Translations under genes and position numbers: made by a program
DNA from: Agarophyton chilense
Lineage: Eukaryota; Rhodophyta; Florideophyceae; Gracilariales; Gracilariaceae
Direction: 5' to 3'
DNA: 64,000 nt
Assembly: GCA_030374765.1 (NCBI GenBank)
Contig: JARGXX010000105.1
Location: 2,046,001-2,110,000 of the forward strand
The notes under the pieces: model-generated
The model's database searches: none
Told to the model about the DNA's origin: nothing
What the model saw: the letters and a program-made list of their open reading frames with translations, nothing else
Shown: in pieces, positions 53,463 to 63,065 of the stretch
How the letters are laid out: each line of letters opens with the position of its first letter
Numbering within the stretch: the stretch's first letter is position 1

Positions 53463-54150
53463 GCTCGTTCAAAAGATCGTCGCTTTCCTGTGCAACTGTT
53501 CAAACTAGTGGTCTCGTTGTCGAAAGGTAATTCTCAGCTCGCAGAATGAAGTGTACAGCTGCCGCAAGGCAAAGAAACGAACGAAAAAAAGAGGGCGAAG
53601 TAGATTGCAACGAATCAGGCTCGCCAGAGGGCTAGCCGGTGGTGGAGGACATAGAACGCGATGATACCTCCATGATGGAAAGGTGGGTGAAGAACCCATC
53701 ACGCAGACAGAGCGGATCAGAAAATAGGAATAGAAGAAAAGTGAATCACAATTAAAAATTCGATACTGGAAAGTGCGGCATCGCCGTCAGTTGTCCTCTT
53801 CCACTCCGCCCTTTCGTGCTCGAAATCAACCGTCTCAAGAGAGGCTGAGCTTTGCGACGGTGTGTCGCGCCAATCTTCCGCACCGGTTGCTTCCATTCTA
53901 CGACCGCTTCGAGCCAGAAAAATCCCATTCGTTGTCTCTTTGCCCAACGCACACAGAAAGGTTTAGTAGTCGAACTTTTTAGCGTGAACACGGGACTGTT
54001 AATACCGGGCAAGGTTTGTGTTTAGGTCTTCTCGCTATTGTTCCTCAATTGTCTACACAAACAGTGCCCTGATTTCTCAAGCAGAGCTGCTCCAATTCCA
54101 AACAAATCTCTTTTAGGCGTTCATCTCAGCCGCAATCCAACGAAATTGAA
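53463..54150. promoter_or_regulatory. Divergent promoter region TPR / PWD, copy 2
   Basis: The 688-bp region is indistinguishable by eye from 50151-50838 and serves the intact PWD gene on the right and TPR copy 2 on the left. Confidence 0.6.
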
Positions 54151-57100
54151 ATGCCTGTCCTTGAACTCAATGTCAAATGCGAGGATACAAGTTGGGGTGA
54201 GGAGGTCGCCGTTGTGGGATCGTGGAATTCATGGAGCAAGAAACATTTCACAAAGCTTTGCACAAGCCCGTCACAGTTTCCGGTCTGGAACACGAGGGTT
54301 AGCCTAACCGATAGCATGACCAGCAAGCCTGTTGAATACAAGTACGTTATTGTCAAGGATGGCCGAATAGCGAAGTGGGAGGGAAACGGGACACGTTTTA
54401 ACCGAGTAGCCGATGTGTTGAGCGAATCTACCACTTCCGATGTGTATGGAGTCATACCAGCGGAAAAGCCAAGGCACTCTCCGCCAGCTGATGTCGCCAA
54501 AGAATGGCTTGAACATACCGGAAACGGCTTAATGAATCCTAATTTACAAGGGCTCGGCGCACTAGAGAAGGCAGTCATACAGACAAGCATGGAGCAACGG
54601 AGCTGGCGGCAGAGGCTCTCTTTTATTCGCTCTTTGTTCACGAATGACAACCTTGCACAAGACGTGGGTTTTGATAAGCACTCAATCGATAGCCTAGCAA
54701 GCGTTTCCGTGTATTTGTCCTTCCTTTCTAGCGGTCAGGTGCGATGTGAGGAAGACGGTGGACATCATCGCCCTAACCACCATGCTCGTGAAGCACAGCA
54801 ATTGGAAGAAGCACTGGAGTCCATCATTGGACATGTGTTGGAGAGCAAGACTATAAGCGGTTCATCAGACGAAAAAGACTTCATTCCATACGTGGTTCGG
54901 AAGATTTACCCCCAGCTGCCGTCTTACAGTTCGCAGTTTACTACCAGCGTGCCGCTGACAAGGATTCGCGATATTGCACACCGAAACGATATCCCGCATG
55001 ATTTCAAGCAGGAGATAAAACACACCTTGCAGAACAAGTTGCATCGATGTGCCGGACCAGAAGACCTACAGACCAGTGCTCGACTGCTCGAACGGATCAA
55101 CAACGGGGATTTCAACCATGATGTGAAGGAGCAATTCGCCATCTTTCACAGAGAACTATGCGAATTCTTTAACGCCTCGTCACTGGACGACCGTCTGACA
55201 TACTTAAGCGAGGACGAATACACTGGAGCCATATCCGGTGCATCATCTCAGCTGCTGACGATGAAAAGAGAGCATAAAGCAGCATATGATCAATTGAAAG
55301 TGTTAACGGAGCTTCGTAAAGGGTTGGCAGACCTATCAATCATGAAAGACAAATCACGAGCTGAGCAAACAAGCGAGCACGTGCAGAAAATCAGGTTGGC
55401 GGACGTTGAGCTGGAAAGATACGCATTCCTGCTTCTGGCCGGGATTGCCAAGAGTGTAGAAGATCAAAATGAAGACAATATCGATTGGTCATTCGATCTT
55501 CATGCTCTGTCATTATCTCTTTTGAACATCGGCCTCTCCGGCATCATTCCACCAGAAGCCAATGCAGCCGCATCCGAGTTGGACGCGCTTCATCAAATCG
55601 TTCAAACGTCAGCAACAGGGAAGCTGTTCGTGCTTCGCGCAAAAGCAGCTATCGACCGTGCACTAAGACTGGCTCACAGGTTTTGCACAACTCTAGCATA
55701 TGTTTACGAAAGAAAAGCACACTCGTTCGGAAGGGCTTTGGGCGTGGACGTTGATGCGGTCGCAGTATTCGCCGAAGCTGAGATTCGAGCAAACGTTACA
55801 TTCCAAGCCAGTCGCCAAGCAAACGCACTTTCGCGTCTCACACGAAAAATACTGGACCTGCCACCGTGGGATCCATTATACAACGGCACAGCCTCCGGCA
55901 GAGTGGTGTTCGCCGAGAAGTTGGGCGACGTAACCAACCTGGACGAAGATGTTATCGCAGTTTGCCGTCAGGCAGACGGCGATGAGGATATCGATGCGTG
56001 CGTGCGAGGGGTGATTTTGGGCCGTTCGCTGCCTCACTTATCGCATTTGGGCGTGCGTGCACGTCAAAGCGGTGTGATATTTGTGTGTGCGGAGGATCAG
56101 GAGGCATTCGAAGTGGTTTGGAATCGACGAAACTTGCACGAGGCCAGAATGTTGGTGACGAGTGATGAGGGTCTGGCTTCGCTTTCGCCGCTTTCAGAAA
56201 TACACGAGGCTCACACACACCACGGGGCACAAAATATGGCTTGTGTGGAGGTGAATGTGGAGTTTGACGGGAGAGAAAAAGTGCCTATTGCGTTAAGTGA
56301 GGCGACAGTGGGCAATTCGTCTTCAAAATGTGCGCTCATTGGAAAGGTTGCTGAGCTTGCGGCCTGCAGCGATGGAGTGTTCGCCGCGGCGAACGGAATG
56401 GTGTTGCCTCATGGTATGTTTCAGGAAATGCGCAAACGACATGAAAAGGAATATAGTGAGCTTTTGGGGGCATACGAGCAGGCGTATGAAGGGAAGATTG
56501 GGATAGAGGAGGCGGCGAGCTCGTTGCGAGGACTGATTGAAAGCAAGTTCGTTTTGGAAGACACGTGGTGTAGTAAGATCCAACAGAAGTTCGAAAAAGG
56601 GAGTCGAGTGATGGTTCGATCGAGCGCCAATGCAGAAGATCTGGAGAATATGAGCGGGGCAGGGTTGTATGATTCGATTGCTAACGTGGATGTGCACAGT
56701 ACAAAGGCGCTGAAGCGCGCTGTTGCGCAGGTTTGGGGGTCGCTATGGACGAAGAGAGCAGCGTCGAGTCGCAGTTGCTACGGGGTGAAACATGAAAACG
56801 TGTCGATGGCAGTGGTGATTCAGGAAATGATTTGGTCGGACTTGTCGTTTGTGGCGTTCAGTCACGATCCGGTGACGAAGGACCAGGACAAGATGTACGT
56901 GGAGGTGGCGGTGGGAATGGGCGAGACGCTGGCTAGCGGAAACGTCGAGGGAAGCCCATATCGACTGAAAGTGGATCGCAACAGCGGCGATGTTGAAACC
57001 GTGAGCTTCGCGTCGGTGAGTGGCGCGCTGGTGGCAGGCGAGGAAGGTAATGGTGGACTGCACACGGTGGTGGTGGACTACTCGCAACAGCGCCTGACGA

Positions 57101-57285
57101 CGGACAACGAGCTACGACGTGCTTTGGGCGCGCGCATCGGCACGGCGATGAAGCTGTTGGAGACGCAGCTACGCGGTGCTCAGGACGTGGAGGGCGCGCT
57201 GACGGAGCGCGGAGGCGACGGGGATGGTGGGCACGGCGGTGCGATGCATTTGTTCGTGTTGCAGGCGCGTGCGCAGATCGAGTAA
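54151..57285 (+). CDS. PWD: Phosphoglucan, water dikinase (PWD/GWD3 type), full length
   Basis: The 1044-residue enzyme transfers the beta-phosphate of ATP to glucosyl residues of already phosphorylated starch, opening granules for breakdown. The N-terminal CBM20 starch-binding domain spans 1-95 (SWGEEVAVVGSWNSW, PVEYKYVIVKDGRIAKWEG). A helical linker leads to the phosphohistidine domain, with PHLSHLGVRARQ holding the conserved histidine H632. The C-terminal PEP-synthase-like ATP-binding domain runs from about 815 to 1040 (VMVRSSANAEDLENMSG and AVVIQEMIW). The length is close to that of plant PWD, without a long transit peptide, which fits cytosolic floridean starch. It is a single exon. GC rises toward the 3' end. 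It follows two truncated copies of itself. Confidence 0.93.
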   Translation: MPVLELNVKCEDTSWGEEVAVVGSWNSWSKKHFTKLCTSPSQFPVWNTRVSLTDSMTSKPVEYKYVIVKDGRIAKWEGNGTRFNRVADVLSESTTSDVYGVIPAEKPRHSPPADVAKEWLEHTGNGLMNPNLQGLGALEKAVIQTSMEQRSWRQRLSFIRSLFTNDNLAQDVGFDKHSIDSLASVSVYLSFLSSGQVRCEEDGGHHRPNHHAREAQQLEEALESIIGHVLESKTISGSSDEKDFIPYVVRKIYPQLPSYSSQFTTSVPLTRIRDIAHRNDIPHDFKQEIKHTLQNKLHRCAGPEDLQTSARLLERINNGDFNHDVKEQFAIFHRELCEFFNASSLDDRLTYLSEDEYTGAISGASSQLLTMKREHKAAYDQLKVLTELRKGLADLSIMKDKSRAEQTSEHVQKIRLADVELERYAFLLLAGIAKSVEDQNEDNIDWSFDLHALSLSLLNIGLSGIIPPEANAAASELDALHQIVQTSATGKLFVLRAKAAIDRALRLAHRFCTTLAYVYERKAHSFGRALGVDVDAVAVFAEAEIRANVTFQASRQANALSRLTRKILDLPPWDPLYNGTASGRVVFAEKLGDVTNLDEDVIAVCRQADGDEDIDACVRGVILGRSLPHLSHLGVRARQSGVIFVCAEDQEAFEVVWNRRNLHEARMLVTSDEGLASLSPLSEIHEAHTHHGAQNMACVEVNVEFDGREKVPIALSEATVGNSSSKCALIGKVAELAACSDGVFAAANGMVLPHGMFQEMRKRHEKEYSELLGAYEQAYEGKIGIEEAASSLRGLIESKFVLEDTWCSKIQQKFEKGSRVMVRSSANAEDLENMSGAGLYDSIANVDVHSTKALKRAVAQVWGSLWTKRAASSRSCYGVKHENVSMAVVIQEMIWSDLSFVAFSHDPVTKDQDKMYVEVAVGMGETLASGNVEGSPYRLKVDRNSGDVETVSFASVSGALVAGEEGNGGLHTVVVDYSQQRLTTDNELRRALGARIGTAMKLLETQLRGAQDVEGALTERGGDGDGGHGGAMHLFVLQARAQIE

Positions 57286-57716
57286 AACGTGTGTTGCAGC
57301 GGTTGGGCGCCGCGCGCTGTGTTGGCACCGCCCGGTTTAAACGCCACGCGTGCGCCGCCGCTTGCCGTTGCTCCTCGCTGTACGCCCCTGGCCCGCCCCC
57401 CCCCCCCCCCCAACACTTGACACCCGTGCTCCCTACTGCGCCCCGCTCTTGCGCCCTCCTCCTCCTCCTCCTCCTCCTCCCCCGTCTCCTCCTCCTCCCC
57501 CTTCCGCTCACAGCCGCGCGCGCCGTTTGTTGTACGAACTTCGTACCACCCACACTCCCAAACTTCGTCACGCCTTTCCCGCCGCTCCACGTCGCGTCCC
57601 CATCCCGCCCCTTGTGCTTCTTCCGTTTCAGTCCGCCCAGAGCATTCCCCTCCACACCCCCCCTCTCCCTCCCCCTCTCCCTCCCCCCTTCTCCGCCTTC
57701 CCCGCTCCGGGCACCG
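57286..57716. other. Pyrimidine-rich leader of the metalloprotease gene
   Basis: This 431-bp stretch separates PWD from the next gene on the same strand. It contains a C run near 57397-57410, ctc/cct repeats at 57458-57505 and further C/T tracts up to the ATG, and is probably 5' UTR and promoter. The ORF stays open here in the gene's frame, but its translation is low-complexity Pro/Leu/Ser. Confidence 0.55.
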
Positions 57717-59198
57717 ATGGCGCCGCGCCGCCTCCCTCGCGCACCGCCGCTCCAACATCTTCTTCTTCCCCACCCCCTGCCTCTGCTGCTGTTGCTGCTG
57801 CTGCTGCACATCCCCTCTGCAACATGCTCCCCATCCTCAAGAGCCCACTATATTCACTCCCAAGCCGCCTCACTGCACAACACAGTCCACTCCTACCTTG
57901 AAAACGGCGGTCAGCAGCGCATGCAAAAACTCTTCAATCTCTCTCGGAATGTAATCTACAACCCTCTCCACACCTTCACTCGAGAATACGCTTATGAGCG
58001 CCGACCGGACGGTTCCGTCGCGCCGCGATACCTAACTGCGCCCCAACAACCAACATCTGACTTGCAAATTTTGCGCTTGATGGGTCTACACGTGCCCGGC
58101 GTCGATCCGGAACACCAATTACTCACCACCGACCGACAAAACACCCAGCACTGCATCAACGCACCAGCGCCTGTCCTTATTGTCGGCCACAAGTCCGACT
58201 TTCTCATCAGTTATGCCCCCAACACTCCTGCATCCATCACATCCTCCGTCGAGTTTTCCGTCAGAAAGTGGGCCGACGAGTTTGAAAGTGATATCAGAGT
58301 TCGTCTTTGTTTTGCTTGGGTGTCCATGGGCGACGAAACCCTTGGCTCAACTACCACCCCATTTCTCACCGTAGGACTGGGTTCCAACCGCCGCATTGAC
58401 GACGATTCCATTTACAACCCCGCTCTTGCCGCGTCGCTACAGGGCGAGGATCCCATTGACGATACAACCAAATTTCATGTACATATGCTTTTAAACAGTG
58501 CTATATCATGGCATTTGGATATCGGAACTCGTGCGCCCGCTAGGAAGTACGATCTGGCCACTACCGTGCTGCATGAGCTGACCCACGGCTTGTTCTTTAC
58601 TGGAACTTTGAAGGTTCCAAATAGAAATCGTGCCACTGCCGAGTTTACGACCGACAAGCCGGGCCGCTTTGACCAATTCATGCAGGTCGAAGGCAACATC
58701 GGTGTCGCTAAATCTTGTTCATCGGGAGATGAATTGTTCAAGGCCATTATTAGTCCTAACTTACGTTTTGTTGACAAGCAGAGCAGATCAACTTTCGGGC
58801 TCTACGCACCATACCCTTTTGCTAGTGGTTCCTCAGTTTATCATTTTAACAACACCGATTCACTTAACAGAGATTGTCAACGAATGGGCATTGCAAATGC
58901 TCAATGTTCAGATCTCATGACTCATGAATTACTAACAAGGTACACTCAAAGGAATCTTGGAGAAACTACGTTAAGAGTGTATCGAGCGATGAGGAGTGCC
59001 TCTTCCGGTCCCCCGAAAGGGCGCGCTTGTAAAGTTCCCGACTATTCGAACAGACAGACCTTGCATTCCACCACTACAAACGCTGGTGCGGGGCCGTTCA
59101 AGTTGCAGCCATGGTCCATTGTTACTGTGGGTATAATTGGCGCCATTGGCGTGGTTTTTGTCGTTGGTGCCGCTGTCAGCACCTTGCTGAGAAAATGA
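57717..59198 (+). CDS. Secreted HELTH zinc metalloprotease with C-terminal membrane anchor
   Basis: The ATG at 57717 gives 493 residues beginning MAPRRLPRAPP and a long Leu run, a typical signal peptide, followed by a luminal domain. The zinc motif is VLHELTHGLFF with H286 and H290 and the catalytic Glu between. A PGRFDQFM block and Cys-containing segments follow, then LQPWSIVTVGIIGAIGVV and further hydrophobics near the C-terminus, a single membrane span with a short basic tail. The protein should face the outside or the secretory lumen. The HExxHG-x-x-F pattern resembles leishmanolysin-like and bacterial HELGHGLGF secreted proteases, but the third zinc ligand is not certain. The upstream GTG at 57291 is rejected as start. 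Confidence 0.75.
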   Translation: MAPRRLPRAPPLQHLLLPHPLPLLLLLLLLHIPSATCSPSSRAHYIHSQAASLHNTVHSYLENGGQQRMQKLFNLSRNVIYNPLHTFTREYAYERRPDGSVAPRYLTAPQQPTSDLQILRLMGLHVPGVDPEHQLLTTDRQNTQHCINAPAPVLIVGHKSDFLISYAPNTPASITSSVEFSVRKWADEFESDIRVRLCFAWVSMGDETLGSTTTPFLTVGLGSNRRIDDDSIYNPALAASLQGEDPIDDTTKFHVHMLLNSAISWHLDIGTRAPARKYDLATTVLHELTHGLFFTGTLKVPNRNRATAEFTTDKPGRFDQFMQVEGNIGVAKSCSSGDELFKAIISPNLRFVDKQSRSTFGLYAPYPFASGSSVYHFNNTDSLNRDCQRMGIANAQCSDLMTHELLTRYTQRNLGETTLRVYRAMRSASSGPPKGRACKVPDYSNRQTLHSTTTNAGAGPFKLQPWSIVTVGIIGAIGVVFVVGAAVSTLLRK

Positions 59199-60084
59199 CT
59201 TGCGAAACGCTCTTACAAAGAGCCGATGATAATGAGAACAAATTTGTTCACGGATTTCTGGCCTTATACTGCCACGGCGCACTGTGTGGCGTTAGGCGCG
59301 TCGTGTTTTGTTAAAATCCAACTGCTCGCACAACCCTACTTTGGGAGTCACTGATTTCTTAGCGACTCGCATTGTCCCTGGAAACAAAAGAGGTTTGAAA
59401 GAACCAAATGCATTCTGTACATGAGATAACCAGGCTAATGCAACTAATAAATACATCACGCCAAAGAACATATTACGTTTTTCAAGAACTCACCCAATTT
59501 GCCTCAACAAGCACGGAACATAATGAATGCAGACAACTAGAGCACAATTGCAAAAAGTCTTACTATACCCCAGCCCTGTCAATTTGAACATCGGATGGAA
59601 TCAACAGATTCTGTCGCAAATGTGTACGAAGGTGCCGTCCCAGCGTAGCGTAAACAGCGCTCTCTTCTCTGCCTTCTTCGCAGTTGCCAACTATGTATTT
59701 ATACTGTCCTCAGTACAAGTCCATGTTTTCGCAGTGATGGCAACCAGCCGATCCGAAACGTTTACCCGCTCAATAAACAGTATGAAGACGTTATTTCCTT
59801 TCATACATATTCAACAAAGAACGTACACGATTGCCAATCCATCAGAAACAATTGCTTGTCATGTGGAATACATTTGCATACAGATATCCGCAGGGATCGC
59901 AGAGCACAAAGCAGAATTCGCATCAGAACCCATCATTCTTAGACTACAATCAGAAGTTGACCGACATAAAGTTCTTGATGATTGCGAGCAGTTTTTCACT
60001 CTATCCCACACCCGCTCAAAACGTGCGTATGAAACACAAAGCGAGCATTAAGAAAAATAGCGACAAAGCCCGGATTGTCTCCAC
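59199..60084. other. Spacer with an unrecognised forward ORF
   Basis: The region holds the 3' UTRs of the protease and the next (minus-strand) gene. A 174-codon ORF with ATG lies at 59527-60051 (MQTTRAQLQKVLLYPSPVN...). It shows no motif, signal or repeat that I recognise and may be chance. Confidence 0.35.
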
Positions 60085-61041
60085 TTAAAAGTCAGAAGCA
60101 TCAATCCAATCCCCCTCGCGAAGCAGAGAAGCACAGCCACTCTCGGGTCGTAACTCCTCTGTACGATGAAGCAGAAACGCAAGGAGCTCTGTTCCATCTA
60201 TTAATCGATTTCCAGGGCGTGAGAAAAACGCACTGGCATTCGTTGCGTATACTTGGGCTTCTTTTGCAAACGAGCACCATTCCGCGGTTTCTCTGACTTT
60301 GTCGCATTCCTGTTGATTACGGTCCAGGTCATAACCACAAAACGCACAAATCACAACATCAATCTGAAGCGCGGAAAGGTGTTCCCATGTTACCCGTTTG
60401 GATTTCTGGCCACTTTCTCCGAGAATGCAGACTCCATTAGCCGCTGCTATCATATCAGGAACCCAATGGCCTGGAGCGTAGGGAGGATCTGGCCATTCAA
60501 TCACAACAACTTTTGGTTTCTTTGTGATCGAAGAAACGAGTTGACGCACTCGGCTCAAGCGAGACTTAAGGTTCTCAACGAGTGCGCGAGCCTGGCTAGA
60601 GTTTCCAACGGCGTGACCAATGTATAGAACAGAATCGAACAATTCGGGTAACGTGTGCGGGTCCGAGGATACGACGCGACAATCAAAAGGGAAGGTGCAC
60701 GAAACATCACGAACTGTTGATTCCGGAACAGCACAGACTGCACATAAGCTTTGTGTGACAATTACATCTGGTTTCAAGCTTTGAAGTTTCTCCAATTCTA
60801 ATCGGTATATCGAATGAGGATCTTCGGTGAGAACTTTGGAAACAGCATCATCTATTTGCTTGGCACTCAGGTTTGGGGGAAGGAGATTTGCTGTGCAATG
60901 TGGAAGATGAATTGCTTCGGGGGGGAAGTCACACTCGTGCGTCACACCTACAATGTTCGGACCAGCACCGATTTCAAACAGAATTTCAGTAGCACTTGGA
61001 AGCAGAGACACAATTCGCGGCGGCAAGGCAGGCTTACCCAT
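60085..61041 (-). CDS. BtuF/FhuD-like periplasmic-binding-fold protein
   Basis: The 318-residue protein matches the family of cobalamin or iron-siderophore binding proteins: IVSLLPSATEILFEIGA, then VGVTHECDFPPEA at the start, LKPDVIVTQSLCAVCAV in the first lobe, and VVVIEWPDPPYAPGHWVPD with AANGVCILG in the second. In bacteria such proteins feed an ABC importer (BtuCD). This copy has no signal peptide or lipobox, so it should be cytosolic or organellar, and no transporter gene lies nearby. Similar stand-alone proteins occur in cyanobacteria and some algae. Ligand and role are unknown; B12 handling is a reasonable hypothesis only. Confidence 0.82.
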   Translation of the reverse strand: MGKPALPPRIVSLLPSATEILFEIGAGPNIVGVTHECDFPPEAIHLPHCTANLLPPNLSAKQIDDAVSKVLTEDPHSIYRLELEKLQSLKPDVIVTQSLCAVCAVPESTVRDVSCTFPFDCRVVSSDPHTLPELFDSVLYIGHAVGNSSQARALVENLKSRLSRVRQLVSSITKKPKVVVIEWPDPPYAPGHWVPDMIAAANGVCILGESGQKSKRVTWEHLSALQIDVVICAFCGYDLDRNQQECDKVRETAEWCSFAKEAQVYATNASAFFSRPGNRLIDGTELLAFLLHRTEELRPESGCASLLREGDWIDASDF

Positions 61042-61509
61042 CTCGCCTCAAGATTACGCCTTCAGGGCCTTGGTGCTCTCTGCTCTTTTGTCTAGATGAG
61101 AGGGTTCAAGGCGTCTGCAAGCGAGAAGGGCAAGGGGATAGTAGCCAAAATTCAGAACTACGCAAGTGCAATTTGGGGCAAACTTGATGTTTATACTTCA
61201 GGAGTACCAATTGCTAGCAATCTAACCCAATGCAGTAAACGGTAGATCGCTAGCGCTACAGCAAGCCCTGAGCTCTACCAGCTAGCTAGCCCTCTAGCTA
61301 GAGGCTAGCCCCCAACTGCGTGGTTGGTACACTGAACAGTGCTTTGGCGTTCGCAAGGTGTAGCAATCCTTAATTTAAGTGAAAGCATCCGTTAATTTGC
61401 TTTCACCGCCGCACATCAGCTCCTGCGTTGATCATCAAGATGCTGATTCAGCATCCGCAGTTCTTCTCGGCGGGCGATCAGACTCATTCTCGCCACGTTC
61501 CTCGCAGTT
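61042..61509. promoter_or_regulatory. Divergent region with a GCTAG palindrome
   Basis: The region between the binding-protein-like gene (minus) and the phosphatase gene (plus) holds two 5' regions. At 61281-61309 there is an imperfect palindrome gctagccctctagctagaggctagc with further ctagctagc repeats around it; it could form a hairpin or bind a dimeric factor. Confidence 0.5.
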
Positions 61510-62361
61510 ATGTCCGCGCTGCAGGGCCACTCTGACGGAGATCCACCCCAGTCTGGGCGTATATCAAACACTACACACCCCACTCGATCTGCCGAGAACG
61601 GAATGCGAAAAGCTGAACAATGTGCTCACCGTTCGCACTCTCATAATTGGCCTCATCAGTCGTGCGATAGTACAGAAAAGGATAATGCAAGCAAGCTCGT
61701 CTTGGCTAGCAAGGATTCGCCAAAGTCGAATGCGCGATGCGAAGACGCCCCGGATGATGAGGAGCATGATGATGCGATCACATTGGAGAACTCAGGCTGC
61801 TCAATTCCTTCCGCGGTTTCTCAGAGAAGTAGCTCCGAGTATCGCTTTGTTTCTGTAGGTGGTTCACTTATCCCTCCCATAAATTTTGGCATTGTTGAAG
61901 AAGATCTGTATCGGTCTGGAATGCCCAATGAGTTGAACTTTCCATTCCTTGAACGCCTGCAGTTGCGAACCATTATTTATCTAGCGTCAGATGAAGTTTC
62001 TGACAAGTTGCATGACTTCATTGATGATCAAGATATTCAACTGTTGCACTTGTTTCAGGATGATGACATACCTACTCCGTGGAAGCCTATAAGCGAGGAA
62101 ACAGTTTTATCTGTCATGGAGCTGTTGTTGAGCACCCCCACATATCCGGTATACATCATGTGCTCCCAAGGGCGACACCGGACTGGTACGGTTGTTGGAT
62201 GTCTGCGAAAGTTGCAAAGATGGAGCCTGTCCAGCATATTTGACGAGTATCATCGACATGCTGACGGTAAAGGACGTCTGGTAAATGAGCAGTTCATCGA
62301 ACTCTTCGATACGGATTTGATAAACTTACCGTCTATAAACAGACCAAAGTGGATACGGTAA
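61510..62361 (+). CDS. Siw14/PFA-type dual-specificity phosphatase
   Basis: The 283-residue protein has the atypical DSP fold of plant and fungal Siw14/OCA proteins: NFGIVEEDLYRSGMPNELNF at the domain start, then TIIYLASDE, and the P-loop MCSQGRHRTGTVVGCLRK with the catalytic C218 and R224 of CxxxxxR. WSLSSIFDEYHRHADGKGR follows, and FIELFDTDLI ends the domain. Siw14 relatives cleave inositol pyrophosphates at the 5 position, so a phosphate-signalling role is likely. Residues 1-120 are disordered and Ser/Asp/His-rich. The ATG at 61510 is the first in frame with no obvious alternative, but the exact start in the disordered part is not secure. Confidence 0.88.
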   Translation: MSALQGHSDGDPPQSGRISNTTHPTRSAENGMRKAEQCAHRSHSHNWPHQSCDSTEKDNASKLVLASKDSPKSNARCEDAPDDEEHDDAITLENSGCSIPSAVSQRSSSEYRFVSVGGSLIPPINFGIVEEDLYRSGMPNELNFPFLERLQLRTIIYLASDEVSDKLHDFIDDQDIQLLHLFQDDDIPTPWKPISEETVLSVMELLLSTPTYPVYIMCSQGRHRTGTVVGCLRKLQRWSLSSIFDEYHRHADGKGRLVNEQFIELFDTDLINLPSINRPKWIR

Positions 62362-63065
62362 TCCAGATGGACTATCCATGTAAGTCCGCGGGCGATGCGT
62401 AGGGGTTGAAACGCTTGAGAACCAGGTGAGCCAGGAACCTTCTACTTTTTCTTCGAATATGGCGGCGGCCTTCTGGTGTAATTAAAAAGCACGAGCCGTA
62501 CTTGTGCAGCGGTCGGTATGCCGCACCGTCTAACGCACTATCGACTGTTTAGAGAAAAGCTACGTTTGAGCCAGGTATCTATATTGAAAGGCGCTGTTGC
62601 TTACGCGGAAGAGCTTGCCCTGTACGGCCTATGGGGTGTTTTGATGGGGCGTTGTTGTCACTCGCTACCCTCCATGGTGACGAACCGGTTGCACTTTGGG
62701 GTTCTGGGTTTGACTGTAGGTCTGCTGACTTTCTTACGGTCGTGGCCTCGTAGCAGTTGATTTCGCGCTACTGTCGCGGAAACAGGGACATGTCAAGTAA
62801 AACTTGGTTGATTACAGCTGCTTCTGAGAGGACACCGTAAGTGCTGATCGATGATAAGCAATGCTATTCAGCAGCCAGCTCTCTGCAAGCTTATTCGGCT
62901 TCCGCGCTTGCATTCCCAATCATCCTTGATGTCGGGCATAAAAGGTACACAACCCACTTCCACCGATTTCTACCAAGCCAGAAGTAGTGCTAACACAAAA
63001 GCAGAGCCCAAACTCTGAAAAATTCCGAAGGAGAACGCGTTTGTGATGAAGGATAGTCATCGGAC
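62362..63065. other. Spacer
   Basis: A forward ORF of 80 codons (62518-62760) has no recognisable content. The rest is 3' UTR of the phosphatase gene and of the minus-strand ORF to the right. Confidence 0.4.

Larger units (their letters stand above)
47450..55585 (+). repeat. Tandem array of a 3312-bp gene-pair unit (about 2.4 copies)
   Basis: Positions from about 47720 to 52273 reappear exactly 3312 bp downstream, as far as I can compare by eye. The unit holds codons 1-478 of PWD, a 105-bp tail, the TPR gene on the other strand, and a 688-bp divergent region. Copies start at about 47527 (degraded), 50839 and 54151. The third copy leaves the repeat at 55586 and continues into full-length PWD. 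The simplest history is a head-to-tail duplication of a segment running from the TPR 3' flank to PWD codon 478. Confidence 0.92.

Noticed and set aside
47450-55585. The 3312-bp repeat as a transposable element
   Set aside because: It has no terminal repeats, target duplications or transposase; it is two ordinary genes joined at a duplication junction.
57291-57716. In-frame upstream extension of the metalloprotease from a GTG
   Set aside because: It translates to low-complexity Pro/Leu/Ser from a C/T-rich leader; the ATG at 57717 opens directly into a signal peptide.
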